Shown: in pieces, positions 34,441 through 42,899 of the stretch | Numbering within the stretch: position 1 is the first letter of the stretch | Layout of the letters: each line of letters begins with the position of its first letter | Assembly (NCBI GenBank): GCA_035416745.1 | Contig: DAOLNV010000021.1 | Location: forward strand, 1 to 55,280 | From: Candidatus Hydrogenedentota bacterium | GTDB lineage: Bacteria > Hydrogenedentota > Hydrogenedentia > Hydrogenedentales > SLHB01 | Reading direction: 5' to 3' | Length of the DNA: 55,280 nucleotides | Position numbers and translations under genes: made by a program | The notes under the pieces: generated by a model | Seen by the model: the letters and a program-made list of their open reading frames with translations, nothing else | Databases searched by the model: none | Told to the model about the DNA's origin: nothing

Positions 34441-35727
34441 CTATGTCAGGTCAGCAAAGGCATCGCGCGCCGCATCGAGCGTCTTGTCGAGTTCCGCATC
34501 CCCGTGAGCCGCGCTCATGAAAGCCGCCTCGAACTGGGATGGCGCGAAGTAAACGCCTCGCTCGAGCATTCCCCGGAAAAAGGCGGCGTACCGTTTCGTG
34601 TCTGACGCCGTGGCATCGTCATAGTTCCGCACCGGCTGCTCATTGAAAAACATGCATGCCATCGAGCCCGCCCTCGTTTGGTAGACCGGGATGCCTGCTT
34701 CCCTGGCAATCTCACCCATGCCGTCGCATAGCCCCGCCATGGACTGCGAGATGCCTTCGAAGACCCCGGGTTGTTCGAGCGCCTTGAGGGTGGCAAGTCC
34801 CGCCGCCATAGCCAACGGGTTTCCAGATAACGTGCCCGCCTGGTACACGGGGCCCTCCGGCGCCAGCAGGCTCATGATCTCAGCCGGACCGCCGTAGGCG
34901 CCCACTGGAAGGCCGCCACCGATCACCTTTCCCAACACCGTCAGATCGGGTTTGATGCGATACGTGGCCTGAGCGCCTCCCATATCCACCCGGAATCCCG
35001 ACATGACTTCGTCGAAAATGAGCAGTGAACCGCTGCCCGCAGTCAGTTCGCGCAAACCCTCCAGATAGCCCGGCTCCGGGAGGACAACGCCCATGTTTCC
35101 GGGTACGGGCTCGACGATCAGGCATGCAATATCCTCCCCGTACTGGTCAAACACCGCTCGCGCAGCCTCGAGCTCGTTGTACGGGATTACCAACGTGCAC
35201 CGCGTATAGGCCTCGGGCACGCCCTGGCTGTCCGGCCGTCCGAGCGTGGTCAAACCGCTTCCGGCACGCACGAGCAGACCATCCATATGCCCATGGTAGC
35301 AGCCCGCTACCTTTACGATGAGATCCGCTCCGGTATACCCCCGCGCGAGGCGGATGGCGCTCATGACCGCCTCGGTGCCGCTGTTCACAAAGCGGATCTT
35401 CTCGATCATGGGGAAATGGCGCGTGACGCGCTCCGCCAACCGAATCTCGGACTCCGTCGAGATCCCGAAGCTCGAGCCCGACCGCATGGCCTCCGTCACG
35501 GCATCAACGACCGCGGGATGGGCATGTCCCATCACCAGCGGTCCCCACGAGAGAACGTAGTCCACATAACGGTTCCCGTCGACGTCTTGAATACAGGGCC
35601 CGTAGCCCGAAGCCGCGAAAAACGGTTCGCCGCCCACGGCATTGAACGCCCGCACCGGGCTGTTCACACCCCCTACCAGATACTTGTTTGCTTCGCGCCA
35701 GAGCGCCGCCGATTTATCTCTTTTCAT
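34441..35727 (-). CDS. hemL: Glutamate-1-semialdehyde 2,1-aminomutase HemL
   Basis: PLP enzyme (428 aa) converting glutamate-1-semialdehyde to 5-aminolevulinate in the C5 tetrapyrrole pathway. Seen: VGGVNSPVRAF near the start, the FVNSGTEAVMSAIRLAR cofactor region, FDEVMSGFRV and the Schiff-base lysine K267 in TVLGKVIGGGLPVGAYGG. Length is typical. ATG 35727; the ribosome-binding site is weak, which fits coupling to the small ORF just upstream. Last gene of the hem operon. Confidence 0.97.
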   Translation of the reverse strand: MKRDKSAALWREANKYLVGGVNSPVRAFNAVGGEPFFAASGYGPCIQDVDGNRYVDYVLSWGPLVMGHAHPAVVDAVTEAMRSGSSFGISTESEIRLAERVTRHFPMIEKIRFVNSGTEAVMSAIRLARGYTGADLIVKVAGCYHGHMDGLLVRAGSGLTTLGRPDSQGVPEAYTRCTLVIPYNELEAARAVFDQYGEDIACLIVEPVPGNMGVVLPEPGYLEGLRELTAGSGSLLIFDEVMSGFRVDMGGAQATYRIKPDLTVLGKVIGGGLPVGAYGGPAEIMSLLAPEGPVYQAGTLSGNPLAMAAGLATLKALEQPGVFEGISQSMAGLCDGMGEIAREAGIPVYQTRAGSMACMFFNEQPVRNYDDATASDTKRYAAFFRGMLERGVYFAPSQFEAAFMSAAHGDAELDKTLDAARDAFADLT

Positions 35728-35762
35728 GACTCACTCACCCAATGTCCCGCCTGCGTATCGTG

Positions 35763-35906
35763 CTACAGAACCTTCGGACCAAATGTCTGCACCAAGATCC
35801 TCGTCAGGTCCACCGAGAAGAAAAACCATTGGAGGATTTCCTTCGGGGTAAACGGGTCCTGGGCCTTGGCCGGTTGTGTTTTCGTCAGCATGCCTATGTG
35901 TTGCAT
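35763..35906 (-). CDS. 47-aa ORF in hem operon, unknown
   Basis: Not recognised. A 47-aa frame (starts MQHIGMLTKTQ, ends QTFGPKVL, TAG stop) with an excellent ribosome-binding site AAAGGAG 7 nt before the ATG at 35906. It fills most of the gap between hemB and hemL, ending 35 bp before hemL, in the same direction as all hem genes. The second half, from PFTPKEILQWFFF on, looks like an amphipathic or membrane-associating helix. The strong translation signal and position argue that it is real; no function is suggested. Confidence 0.6.
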   Translation of the reverse strand: MQHIGMLTKTQPAKAQDPFTPKEILQWFFFSVDLTRILVQTFGPKVL

Positions 35907-35970
35907 CTAGGTTCTCCTTTCGCGCCCCGAGTACACAGGGATTGTCTCCCCGGTATGCGACGCCCGGGCC

Positions 35971-36957
35971 TCACACAAGCCATCTGGCGGCATCGCATGC
36001 CCAGTAAGTAAGGATAAGCGACGCCCCCGCGCGGCGAATCGAGGTCAATATCTCCAACGCCGCACGTTTCTCGTCTATCCAGCCATTGGCCGCCGCGGCC
36101 TTCACCATGGCGAACTCACCCGACACATGATACGCCGCCAGCGGCACGTCAAAGCGCTGCGCAGCTTGCGCCAACACATCGAGATACGGCAAAGCGGGTT
36201 TCACCATGACGATGTCCGCGCCCTCCTCGATGTCCAGTGCGATCTCTCGCAATGCCTCGCGCCCGTTGGCCGGGTCCATCTGGTACGACGACCGGTCACC
36301 GAACTGAGGCGGCGATTCCGCCGCATCGCGGAAGGGCCCATAGAAACTCGACGCAAACTTCGCGCTATACGCCATGAGCGGCACATCGTGGAAACCAGCC
36401 CCGTCCAGTCCGTTCCGAATCGCCGCAACCCGCCCATCCATCATGTCAGACGGGGCCACCATATCGGCCCCCGCACGCACGTGGGCTAATGCCTCTTTCA
36501 CCAGGAGTTCGAGCGTAGCGTCGTTGTCCACGTCCGGAATTCCGTCCCGGTTGTCTTTGATCACCCCGCAGTGGCCGTGGTCCGTATATTCGCACAGGCA
36601 GACGTCGGTGATGATGCACAATCCGGGCGTGGCGCGCTTCACTGCCCCGATCGCGCGGCAAACAACGCCATCCTCCGCGTACGCTTCGCTTCCGACAGCA
36701 TCCTTGTGCCCGGGAATGCCGAACAGGATGACCGCAGGCACCCCGCAACCGGCAACCCTTTTCGCCTCCTCGGCCAGGGTATCTACCGAGAACTGGAAAT
36801 TGCCCGGCATCGAGCGAATCGGGTTACGCACCCCCTCACCTGGACGCACGAACATCGGGAATACAAGATTGTCGGCGCTAAGACGCGTCTCGCGGACCAT
36901 GCGGCGGAGAGTTTCATTCCGCCGCAGCCGCCGCATGCGCGTTTTCGGATAAGCCAC
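35971..36957 (-). CDS. hemB: Delta-aminolevulinic acid dehydratase HemB
   Basis: Porphobilinogen synthase (328 aa), condensing two 5-aminolevulinates. Seen: Zn-type cysteines C120, C122 and C130 (DVCLCEYTDHGHC), the two active-site lysines K200 (AYSAKFAS) and K253 (MVKPALPYLD), and the RPSY-like opening FPMFVRPGEG. The Cys-rich site indicates a zinc rather than a magnesium-only enzyme. ATG 36957; its ribosome-binding site TAAGGAGG contains the TAA stop of hemD, a tight coupling. Confidence 0.97.
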   Translation of the reverse strand: MAYPKTRMRRLRRNETLRRMVRETRLSADNLVFPMFVRPGEGVRNPIRSMPGNFQFSVDTLAEEAKRVAGCGVPAVILFGIPGHKDAVGSEAYAEDGVVCRAIGAVKRATPGLCIITDVCLCEYTDHGHCGVIKDNRDGIPDVDNDATLELLVKEALAHVRAGADMVAPSDMMDGRVAAIRNGLDGAGFHDVPLMAYSAKFASSFYGPFRDAAESPPQFGDRSSYQMDPANGREALREIALDIEEGADIVMVKPALPYLDVLAQAAQRFDVPLAAYHVSGEFAMVKAAAANGWIDEKRAALEILTSIRRAGASLILTYWACDAARWLV

Positions 36958-36967
36958 GGTTGCCTCC

Positions 36968-37753
36968 TTACGGCGATGCCGCCCACTTCACTATAGCCTG
37001 AATCAGCCCTGGAATGCTGTGTTCTTCCGCCTCGATTGCCGGATTCACACCCAGCTCGCGCATCGTACCGGCAGTGATTGGACCGATAGCAGCAAACGCG
37101 GCCCTCTTTTTGAGCATCTCCAACCGGTCCCCGCCCAGCATCTGGCAGAAATTGCGTACGGTGCTGGAACTCGTGAACGCAACCAGGTCCGGAGCAAAGC
37201 TCATGAGCGCCTCGACCAGTGCGCCGGAGGCGCCAGGCGCCACCGTCCTGTAAACGATGAATTCGGTAACCTCCGCGCCATGTTCCCGCAAGGCTTCCGG
37301 CAGGAAACGCCGCGCGATATCGCCCCGCGGCAACAACACCCGTTTGCCCCGCAGATCCGGTTCGTGTTCGAGTAGTTCATCCAGGAGCGCTTCTGCAACG
37401 TGCTTCTCTGGCATAACGTCAATACGCAAGGAACGCTTCCGCACGGCCTCGGCCGTCGCCGGCCCCACCACGCACACCTTGACGCCCCGAAAATCGCGCG
37501 TATCCCGTCCCGCAGCCCCGAGGCGTCTGAAAAACATGTCCACGCAGTTCACGCTCGAAAACACCACCCAGTCGTAGTCGCCGATATGCCCGAAGTCCTC
37601 CGCTGGCTCGGCCGGAACAATCTCGATGGTGGGAAACTCGAACACCCCCGCGCCCATGCCTCGCAGCGAGCACACCAGTTCCCCCGCCTGAGCCTGAGCG
37701 CGGGTGACGGCGATGCGCTTGCCGCGCAGAATCTCCCCATATTCCTCATTCAT
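36968..37753 (-). CDS. hemD: Uroporphyrinogen-III synthase HemD
   Basis: Cyclises hydroxymethylbilane to uroporphyrinogen III. 261 aa, with the two-lobed HemD pattern: GKRIAVTRAQAQAGEL, DWVVFSSVNCVDMFF, KVCVVGPATAEAVRK, then VLLPRGDIARRFLPEALREHGAEVTEFIVYRT and LVAFTSSSTVRNFCQML, AAIGPITAGTMRELG. Sequence conservation in this family is low, so the call leans also on position between hemC and hemB. ATG 37753 overlaps the hemC stop (ATGA). Confidence 0.93.
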   Translation of the reverse strand: MNEEYGEILRGKRIAVTRAQAQAGELVCSLRGMGAGVFEFPTIEIVPAEPAEDFGHIGDYDWVVFSSVNCVDMFFRRLGAAGRDTRDFRGVKVCVVGPATAEAVRKRSLRIDVMPEKHVAEALLDELLEHEPDLRGKRVLLPRGDIARRFLPEALREHGAEVTEFIVYRTVAPGASGALVEALMSFAPDLVAFTSSSTVRNFCQMLGGDRLEMLKKRAAFAAIGPITAGTMRELGVNPAIEAEEHSIPGLIQAIVKWAASP

Positions 37754-38670
37754 CGCAGCGCATCCAGCAGCGTATCCGCGCCCTGCCGGCGAAGGGTTTC
37801 CGCCGCCCTGATTCCGGTCTCGCGGGGGCTGTCTTGAGGGCCGTCCACAGTGCATCGCAATATGTGTGCGCCATCCAGGCTGCACACGCAGGCGTCAAGC
37901 ACGAGCCGGTCCCCTTCCCGTTTCGCCAGAGCGCCCAAAGGCACCTGGCAGCCCCCTTCCATTGCGGCAAGAAACACCCGCTCCGCGGTTACGGCCATCC
38001 TGCTCTCGGGATCCTCCAACCGCGCCAGCGTCGCACGCAATGCCGCGTTGTCCTCGCACACTTCAATCGCCAACGCCCCCTGAGCCGGAGCGGGCAGCAT
38101 GATCGCATCCGGAAGCACCTGGGTGACCGCGTCCATGAGACCCAAGCGATGCAAGCCGGCGCCCGCCAGAACCGCCGCGTCCACATCGCCCTCCCGGACT
38201 TTCCGCAGCCGGGTATCCACGTTACCCCGAAACGGGACAACCTCGAGATCTGTGCGATACGCCCGCAGTTGCGCGGCCCGGCGCAGGCTCGAGGTCCCTA
38301 TCCGTGCCCCCGCGGGCAACTGATCCAACGCCAGTCCTTCGCGGCTCACGAGCACATCATAGGGGTTCTCGCGCGTGGGCACCGCCCCGACACACAGTCC
38401 TTCCGGCAATTCCGTGGGAAGATCCTTCATGCTGTGGACCGCCAAATCGATCGTCCCGGCAAGCAGGGCTTCCTCGAGCTCCTTCGTGAAAAGCCCCTTC
38501 CCCCCGACCCGGGACAGCGGCACATCCGCAATCTTGTCCCCTGTGGTGCGGAGCACCGTGATCGCGACCTCGGCATCCGGCACAAGGCCCCGGAGCGCCT
38601 CGGCGATCTGCCGGGACTGGCACATCGCCAGCCCGCTGCCCCGCGAGCCGATGAGGATGGACTTGGGCAT
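37750..38670 (-). CDS. hemC: Porphobilinogen deaminase HemC
   Basis: Hydroxymethylbilane synthase, 306 aa, assembling four porphobilinogens on a dipyrromethane cofactor. Seen: IGSRGSGLAMCQS, GKGLFTKELEEALL, AVHSMKDLPTELPEG, TSSLRRAAQL, FRGNVDTRLRK and the cofactor-attachment Cys C241 in EGGCQVPLGA. ATG 38670 has AAGGA 7 nt upstream and overlaps the hemA stop (ATGA); its own stop overlaps hemD in the same way. The frame extends upstream into hemA but without similarity. Confidence 0.97.
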   Translation of the reverse strand: MPKSILIGSRGSGLAMCQSRQIAEALRGLVPDAEVAITVLRTTGDKIADVPLSRVGGKGLFTKELEEALLAGTIDLAVHSMKDLPTELPEGLCVGAVPTRENPYDVLVSREGLALDQLPAGARIGTSSLRRAAQLRAYRTDLEVVPFRGNVDTRLRKVREGDVDAAVLAGAGLHRLGLMDAVTQVLPDAIMLPAPAQGALAIEVCEDNAALRATLARLEDPESRMAVTAERVFLAAMEGGCQVPLGALAKREGDRLVLDACVCSLDGAHILRCTVDGPQDSPRETGIRAAETLRRQGADTLLDALR

Positions 38671-39941
38671 CACGTTTCCTTCAAGCCGAATATCCGGCGA
38701 ACGAACTGCAGCACGAGACTCGGGTCCTGCGCGACCGCTTCGCGCTTCAACTGGCTCATGGGACGCTGCAGAATCGTATTCACGATGCGCCGCGTCATTT
38801 GAGAGATGGCCTCGCGGTGTTCTTCCGTCATGTCGGGATACGCGGCCAGCAGTTTCTCGAGCTCGCGCTCGCGAATCCCGTGCAACTCCTCGGAAATGGA
38901 CACAATGGCGGGCTCGACAGCAAGACTTCGCATCCATTGGACAAACTTCTCGACGCCATCATCGACAATCCTCAGGCACGTGTCGACCTCTTGCCGCCGC
39001 GCTTCGAGGTTCTCTGCGGCGGCCTGCTGCAACGCGTCCAGATCGTACAAGTAAACATTGTCGAGGCTGTTTACCGCAGGCTCGACATTGCGCGGCACGG
39101 CGATGTCGATAACAAACATCGGGGCGTTGCCCCTCCTCTTCAGTGCACGATGAAAGTGGCCGCAGGTCAGGATCGGCGCCGTGGCCGCGGTGGACGTGAT
39201 AACGATGTCCGCACGGTGCAGGGTTTCGTCCAGCGCCTCGAACGCCACGGCTTCCCCGCCGAGCGTTCCCGCGAGGCTCAAGGCCTTTTCCGGGCTGCGA
39301 TTGACAAGAAGTATCCGGCCCGCTCCGCACGACAGCAGACTCTTCATGGTGCTTTCACCCATCTTCCCCGAGCCGATGATCATCACCGTCTTCTCTGCCA
39401 AATCCATGAATATCGAGACCGCGAGGTCCACGGCCACCGAAGCTACCGAAACCTTTCCCGCCCCGATCTTGCTTTCGGTGCGGACCTGTTTCGCCACGCT
39501 GAATGCGCGCTGAAACATCGCCGAAAGGACCTTGTCGATGGTCTGTTGCGATTGCGCCAACATGAAGGCCTCGTGGACCTGCCCCAGGATCTGGGCCTCG
39601 CCCACCACCAGGCTGTCAAGACTGGCTGCCACGCGAAACAGATGCCCAACCGCTTCCGAACCCTTGTATTCATAAAGGGAACCGGCGAATTCATCTTCGG
39701 ACAACCCATGCCACTCGGCCATGAACGCGCGCACATCGTCGCACAGGGTAGCGGCGTCCTTGTCGTGGTGCGCATAGATCTCGACCCGGTTGCAGGTGCT
39801 CAGAATGACGGCTGCTCCGCCTTCGAGGCGATCCTGTAATTCCAGCAACGCCGGCGGGATGGTCTCGGGCGCAAAATGCAGGCGTTCCCGCAACTCTAAC
39901 GGGCTCGTGTGATGGCTGAGACCAACCGCTACGACGCCCAT
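38670..39941 (-). CDS. hemA: Glutamyl-tRNA reductase HemA
   Basis: First enzyme of the C5 pathway, NADPH-dependent, 423 aa. Seen: GLSHHTSPLELRER, the catalytic Cys C50 in LSTCNRVEIY, LFRVAASLDSLVVGEAQILGQV, the nucleotide-binding loop IIGSGKMGE and the C-terminal dimerisation helices. ATG 39941 is the start; it lies 13 bp inside the ccsA-like gene, and GGGGG is 9 nt upstream. Heme feedback may act on this enzyme, but nothing in the DNA shows it. Confidence 0.97.
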   Translation of the reverse strand: MGVVAVGLSHHTSPLELRERLHFAPETIPPALLELQDRLEGGAAVILSTCNRVEIYAHHDKDAATLCDDVRAFMAEWHGLSEDEFAGSLYEYKGSEAVGHLFRVAASLDSLVVGEAQILGQVHEAFMLAQSQQTIDKVLSAMFQRAFSVAKQVRTESKIGAGKVSVASVAVDLAVSIFMDLAEKTVMIIGSGKMGESTMKSLLSCGAGRILLVNRSPEKALSLAGTLGGEAVAFEALDETLHRADIVITSTAATAPILTCGHFHRALKRRGNAPMFVIDIAVPRNVEPAVNSLDNVYLYDLDALQQAAAENLEARRQEVDTCLRIVDDGVEKFVQWMRSLAVEPAIVSISEELHGIRERELEKLLAAYPDMTEEHREAISQMTRRIVNTILQRPMSQLKREAVAQDPSLVLQFVRRIFGLKET

Positions 39942-40783
39942 GACGCCGACCCCCAGAAATGGTAATACGACACTCCCAACAGCGCGCGCACCAGGTAGAT
40001 GCCCAGCATGACGGAGAAACCTATCAATACCGCGAACGCCAGTTTCCGCCCCCGCAACAGGCCAATCTGCCGGGCATGAAACACGAACGCGTAAAAGGCC
40101 ACCATCGCAACAGCCTGCAGGATTTTCGGAGCAAGGTACCACTGCGGCCCTAACAGGCCGGCGTCCACCCGCGCCCAGATGCCGCCCACAATCAGTGTCA
40201 CCGAAAACACGATGTACCCGTGACGTATCAACAAATACAGGCTCTTGTCGAGGCGTTCCAATGAGGGAAGGGCATGGAACAGCCCGCGGGTATGATGATT
40301 CTTCAGATGACGGGCCTGAAACATATACGCCACGCTGGTCACGCTCGCTCCCAGAAAAAACGCGTACGCCAGAAACGCCAGACTCACATGGCCCGCCAGA
40401 AACATGCCCCGAAGCGCTCTCGGCGCCTCCGAGAAGGTACGCAGCGCAGCAAGAACACAAAGCAATGCCAGCACCAGGATCGGCGGCAAATAGAACGAGG
40501 ACAGCGCCCGGGTTTCGCCCCGTGCTGATACGTACATGACAACCGTCGCCAAAACAACAAAGACGACAAGCGCGTCAGCCACGGTCGTCATGGGAAGATT
40601 GCCCCATGCGGCCCAGCGCAACACGAAAACCGCGAGGAACAAACACATTCCCATCAGCGCCAGCCGGCGGGCAACGTTCAGAAACGCCGCCTCCTCCCGC
40701 GAAAGAAACAGCACGGCGCCAACCGTCGCCGACAAGTAAGCCAGCGCGCCCGCTATCAGCACAACCAGCGTCACGATCGTCAT
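39929..40783 (-). CDS. CcsA/HemX-type cytochrome c assembly membrane protein
   Basis: Integral membrane protein of 284 aa with about eight hydrophobic segments, member of the CcsA/CcmC/HemX family. Seen: conserved His in GHVSLAFLAYAFFLG and RHGYIVFSVTLIVGGIWA, with VAFYAFVFHARQ at the C-terminal side. The position upstream of hemA matches the HemX placement of Firmicutes hemAXCDBL operons, where the product affects HemA levels; a role in heme handling for cytochrome c assembly is the alternative. ATG 40783 has GGAGG 7 nt upstream; a TTG three bases earlier is unlikely. First gene of the hem operon. Confidence 0.85.
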   Translation of the reverse strand: MTIVTLVVLIAGALAYLSATVGAVLFLSREEAAFLNVARRLALMGMCLFLAVFVLRWAAWGNLPMTTVADALVVFVVLATVVMYVSARGETRALSSFYLPPILVLALLCVLAALRTFSEAPRALRGMFLAGHVSLAFLAYAFFLGASVTSVAYMFQARHLKNHHTRGLFHALPSLERLDKSLYLLIRHGYIVFSVTLIVGGIWARVDAGLLGPQWYLAPKILQAVAMVAFYAFVFHARQIGLLRGRKLAFAVLIGFSVMLGIYLVRALLGVSYYHFWGSASWAS

Positions 40784-40968
40784 CAAGGCGCCTCCGCCGT
40801 CTTCTTCGCCATCTCTCCCTCGACCCCGTCGCTCCGCCCTCTCGAAAGGCGGTACTGTTCACGAATGCCCACGCCAAACGTCTCCGCCGGCATTCGCCAC
40901 CGAAGCCGGCCGCAGTCCATTTCCGCACCGGAACCTTCCGTACCTCTTCAGGAAAGAATAGCGAACCG

Positions 40969-41067
40969 ATTTCGGGGACACAATACTCAATTGGGATGTC
41001 ACGCACATCACCTACCATCAATGTGTCGCGGATTGGCAGTCAGAATTGAGTATTGTGTCCCCGAAAT
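40969..41067. repeat. 99-bp MITE-like inverted repeat
   Basis: Perfect 24-bp inverted arms (40969-40992 and 41044-41067) separated by 51 bp, together able to fold into one long hairpin. The element ends 2 bp before the xerD stop codon. The core ACACAATACTCAATT and its complement are exact. It contains no gene, so it is either a non-autonomous element of a REP/IS200-associated kind or a bidirectional transcript-ending hairpin between xerD and the hem operon. Confidence 0.7.
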
Positions 41068-41069
41068 TA

Positions 41070-41966
41070 TTACGACCTCGGATGAAAATCCTTGTGGGCA
41101 CGGCTCAACCGGTCCACGCTGACGTGGGTGTAGATCTGCGTGGTCGATACGTCGGCATGGCCCAGCATTTCTTGAACCGCGCGCAGATCGGCCCCATGAT
41201 CCAGCAGGTGGGTGGCAAACGAATGCCGCAGCATGTGAGGCGTCACGTTCTGGCGGATGTTGGCGGCTTGCGCCGCCCGTTTCACTACCAGCCAGACCCG
41301 CGAACGGTTCATCCGGCGTCCGCGGGTACCCAGAAACAGCGTGTCGTCGAGTACCTTGTCCCCTGAACGAACCGGCAGATACGCGCGTATCCGCTCGATG
41401 GCCCGGCTGCCCAGAGGCACAATCCGCACCTTCGAGCCCTTGCCCCGTACCCTCACCATGGATTCCTCGAGCGACACGTCACGCAGCGGCAGATTGGCCA
41501 ATTCCGAAATCCGCAGACCGCAGGCGTAAAACAACTCGAGGATCGCCGCGTCTCGGACGCCGTGCTTGCGCGACAGATCCGGCGCGGTCAGCAGACGTTC
41601 CACCTCGAGCGCCGACAACACGTGGGGCAACGCGCGAATCAGCCGGGGCGAATCCATGCCTTCGGTAGGATCGCGCTCCGCCAGATGTTCTTCCCGCAGA
41701 AACCGGTGAAACCGGCGAATCGCGCTCAAATGCCGCGCGGCCGACCGCGTGCTCAGCCCCGCCTTCCGCAACGCGATCAGATGGCCCAGCACATGGTCCC
41801 GCGTGACATGGTCCGGGTCCGTGACACCGCATTGTTCGAGCTGGCCGGTATACGACCCCAGATCGCTCGCGTACGCCTCGAGCGATTTGTCGGCCAGACC
41901 CGACTCAAAAACAGACGCCTCCAGGAACTGGTCCAGAAGGCGTCTGAGTTGTCCTGATGCTGTCAT
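41070..41966 (-). CDS. xerD: Tyrosine recombinase XerC/XerD
   Basis: Site-specific recombinase of 298 aa that resolves chromosome dimers at dif. The catalytic set is complete: R152 (ACGLRISEL), K176 region (VRGKGSKVR), H244 and R247 (HMLRHSFATHLL), H270 (MLGHADVSTTQIYTHV) and Y279. The N-terminal SAM-like domain is at about 8-95. Length matches XerC/XerD, and the C-terminal phrase SVDRLSRAHKDFHPR is XerD-like, but XerC cannot be excluded. ATG 41966 was chosen for length; GGGA lies upstream, and two earlier starts exist. The gene follows clpP by 55 bp. Confidence 0.92.
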   Translation of the reverse strand: MTASGQLRRLLDQFLEASVFESGLADKSLEAYASDLGSYTGQLEQCGVTDPDHVTRDHVLGHLIALRKAGLSTRSAARHLSAIRRFHRFLREEHLAERDPTEGMDSPRLIRALPHVLSALEVERLLTAPDLSRKHGVRDAAILELFYACGLRISELANLPLRDVSLEESMVRVRGKGSKVRIVPLGSRAIERIRAYLPVRSGDKVLDDTLFLGTRGRRMNRSRVWLVVKRAAQAANIRQNVTPHMLRHSFATHLLDHGADLRAVQEMLGHADVSTTQIYTHVSVDRLSRAHKDFHPRS

Positions 41967-42021
41967 GTTCTTCCCGTCCCTGCTCATGGTGGCCCATGGC
42001 GGTTCGGGAAAGCAAGAACCG

Positions 42022-42618
42022 CTACTTCTTGCCAATGTCGTCGACGCACTCGACAACGCGTGAGATGACCCCGTACTCGATGGCCTCTTCCGCGCTCATC
42101 CAGAAGTTACGGTCGCTGTCTTCGTAAACTTTTTCGTAGGGCTGACCGGTTTCGCGCGCGATCATCTCGTTCAAGCGCTTACGAATCTTCATGATCTCCT
42201 GCGCTTCGATCCGGATATCCTTCAGATGGCCCGCGGCCCCTCCGCTCGGCTGATGGAGCAGAAACCGCGTATGCGGCAGAGCCAGCCGGTTCTCTTTCGG
42301 CGCGCCGAACAGAATCGGCACCGCAATGCTCGCAACCCATCCCGCGCCAATCGCGACGATCTCGGGCTTGATGAACCGCATCACGTCGTGGATCGCCAAC
42401 CCCGCATCCACATGCCCGCCCGGAGACGTGATGAACATGCGAATGGGTTCTTGAGAATCCCCATCCAATATAAGAAGCTCCGTGATGACGCGTTCGGCAA
42501 GCTCCTCATCGACCGTTCCAGAGATCAATATGGTGCGGGTCTTGAGCAGCTTCGCCGTCAATGGCTCGAACGGATGTTTCGGGACTTCTTCGTCTTCTGG
42601 TACTTCATTGAACGTCAT
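42022..42618 (-). CDS. clpP: ATP-dependent Clp protease proteolytic subunit (divergent)
   Basis: Barrel-forming serine peptidase of 198 aa. Triad residues are visible: S97 in GWVASIAVP, H122 in LLHQPSGG and an Asp in KVYEDSDRNFWMS (167 or 169); MFITSPGGHVDAGLAIHD is the family substrate-strand region. The serine context differs from the usual CIGQAASMG, marking this as a divergent ClpP paralogue. ATG 42618 has GAGG about 9 nt upstream; an earlier frame extension lacks similarity. No clpX is adjacent. It is divergent from the propeller-LamG gene across a 281-bp gap with no other feature seen. Confidence 0.92.
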   Translation of the reverse strand: MTFNEVPEDEEVPKHPFEPLTAKLLKTRTILISGTVDEELAERVITELLILDGDSQEPIRMFITSPGGHVDAGLAIHDVMRFIKPEIVAIGAGWVASIAVPILFGAPKENRLALPHTRFLLHQPSGGAAGHLKDIRIEAQEIMKIRKRLNEMIARETGQPYEKVYEDSDRNFWMSAEEAIEYGVISRVVECVDDIGKK

Positions 42619-42899
42619 GGATATCGCCTCATCTTTGTTCGTTGCGAGAAGACATATTCTGCCATCTGCCGGCAAAACAGGTCAAATGCGCGGATTGCCC
42701 AAAAGGGCCGGGCTTATACGGCGTATAGGTCGCACAGGTCCGACAGCGGCTGTTGCCCTCCGCGCGGCAACCCCGGGGTTTGCCCAGTGATTTTCCAGTG
42801 AGGGTGCATTTCCCTTTCCCGCTCGTCTATACTCCGGCCAGGGCAAGCAGCGGCCCGGCTCCGGGCCGCATCGACCACACGATCGCAAGGAGTTCTCTC

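Noticed and set aside
40575..41021. 148-codon minus-strand frame between the hem operon and xerD
   Set aside because: Its first part is translated from the 99-bp inverted repeat and the rest overlaps the ccsA-like gene in another frame.
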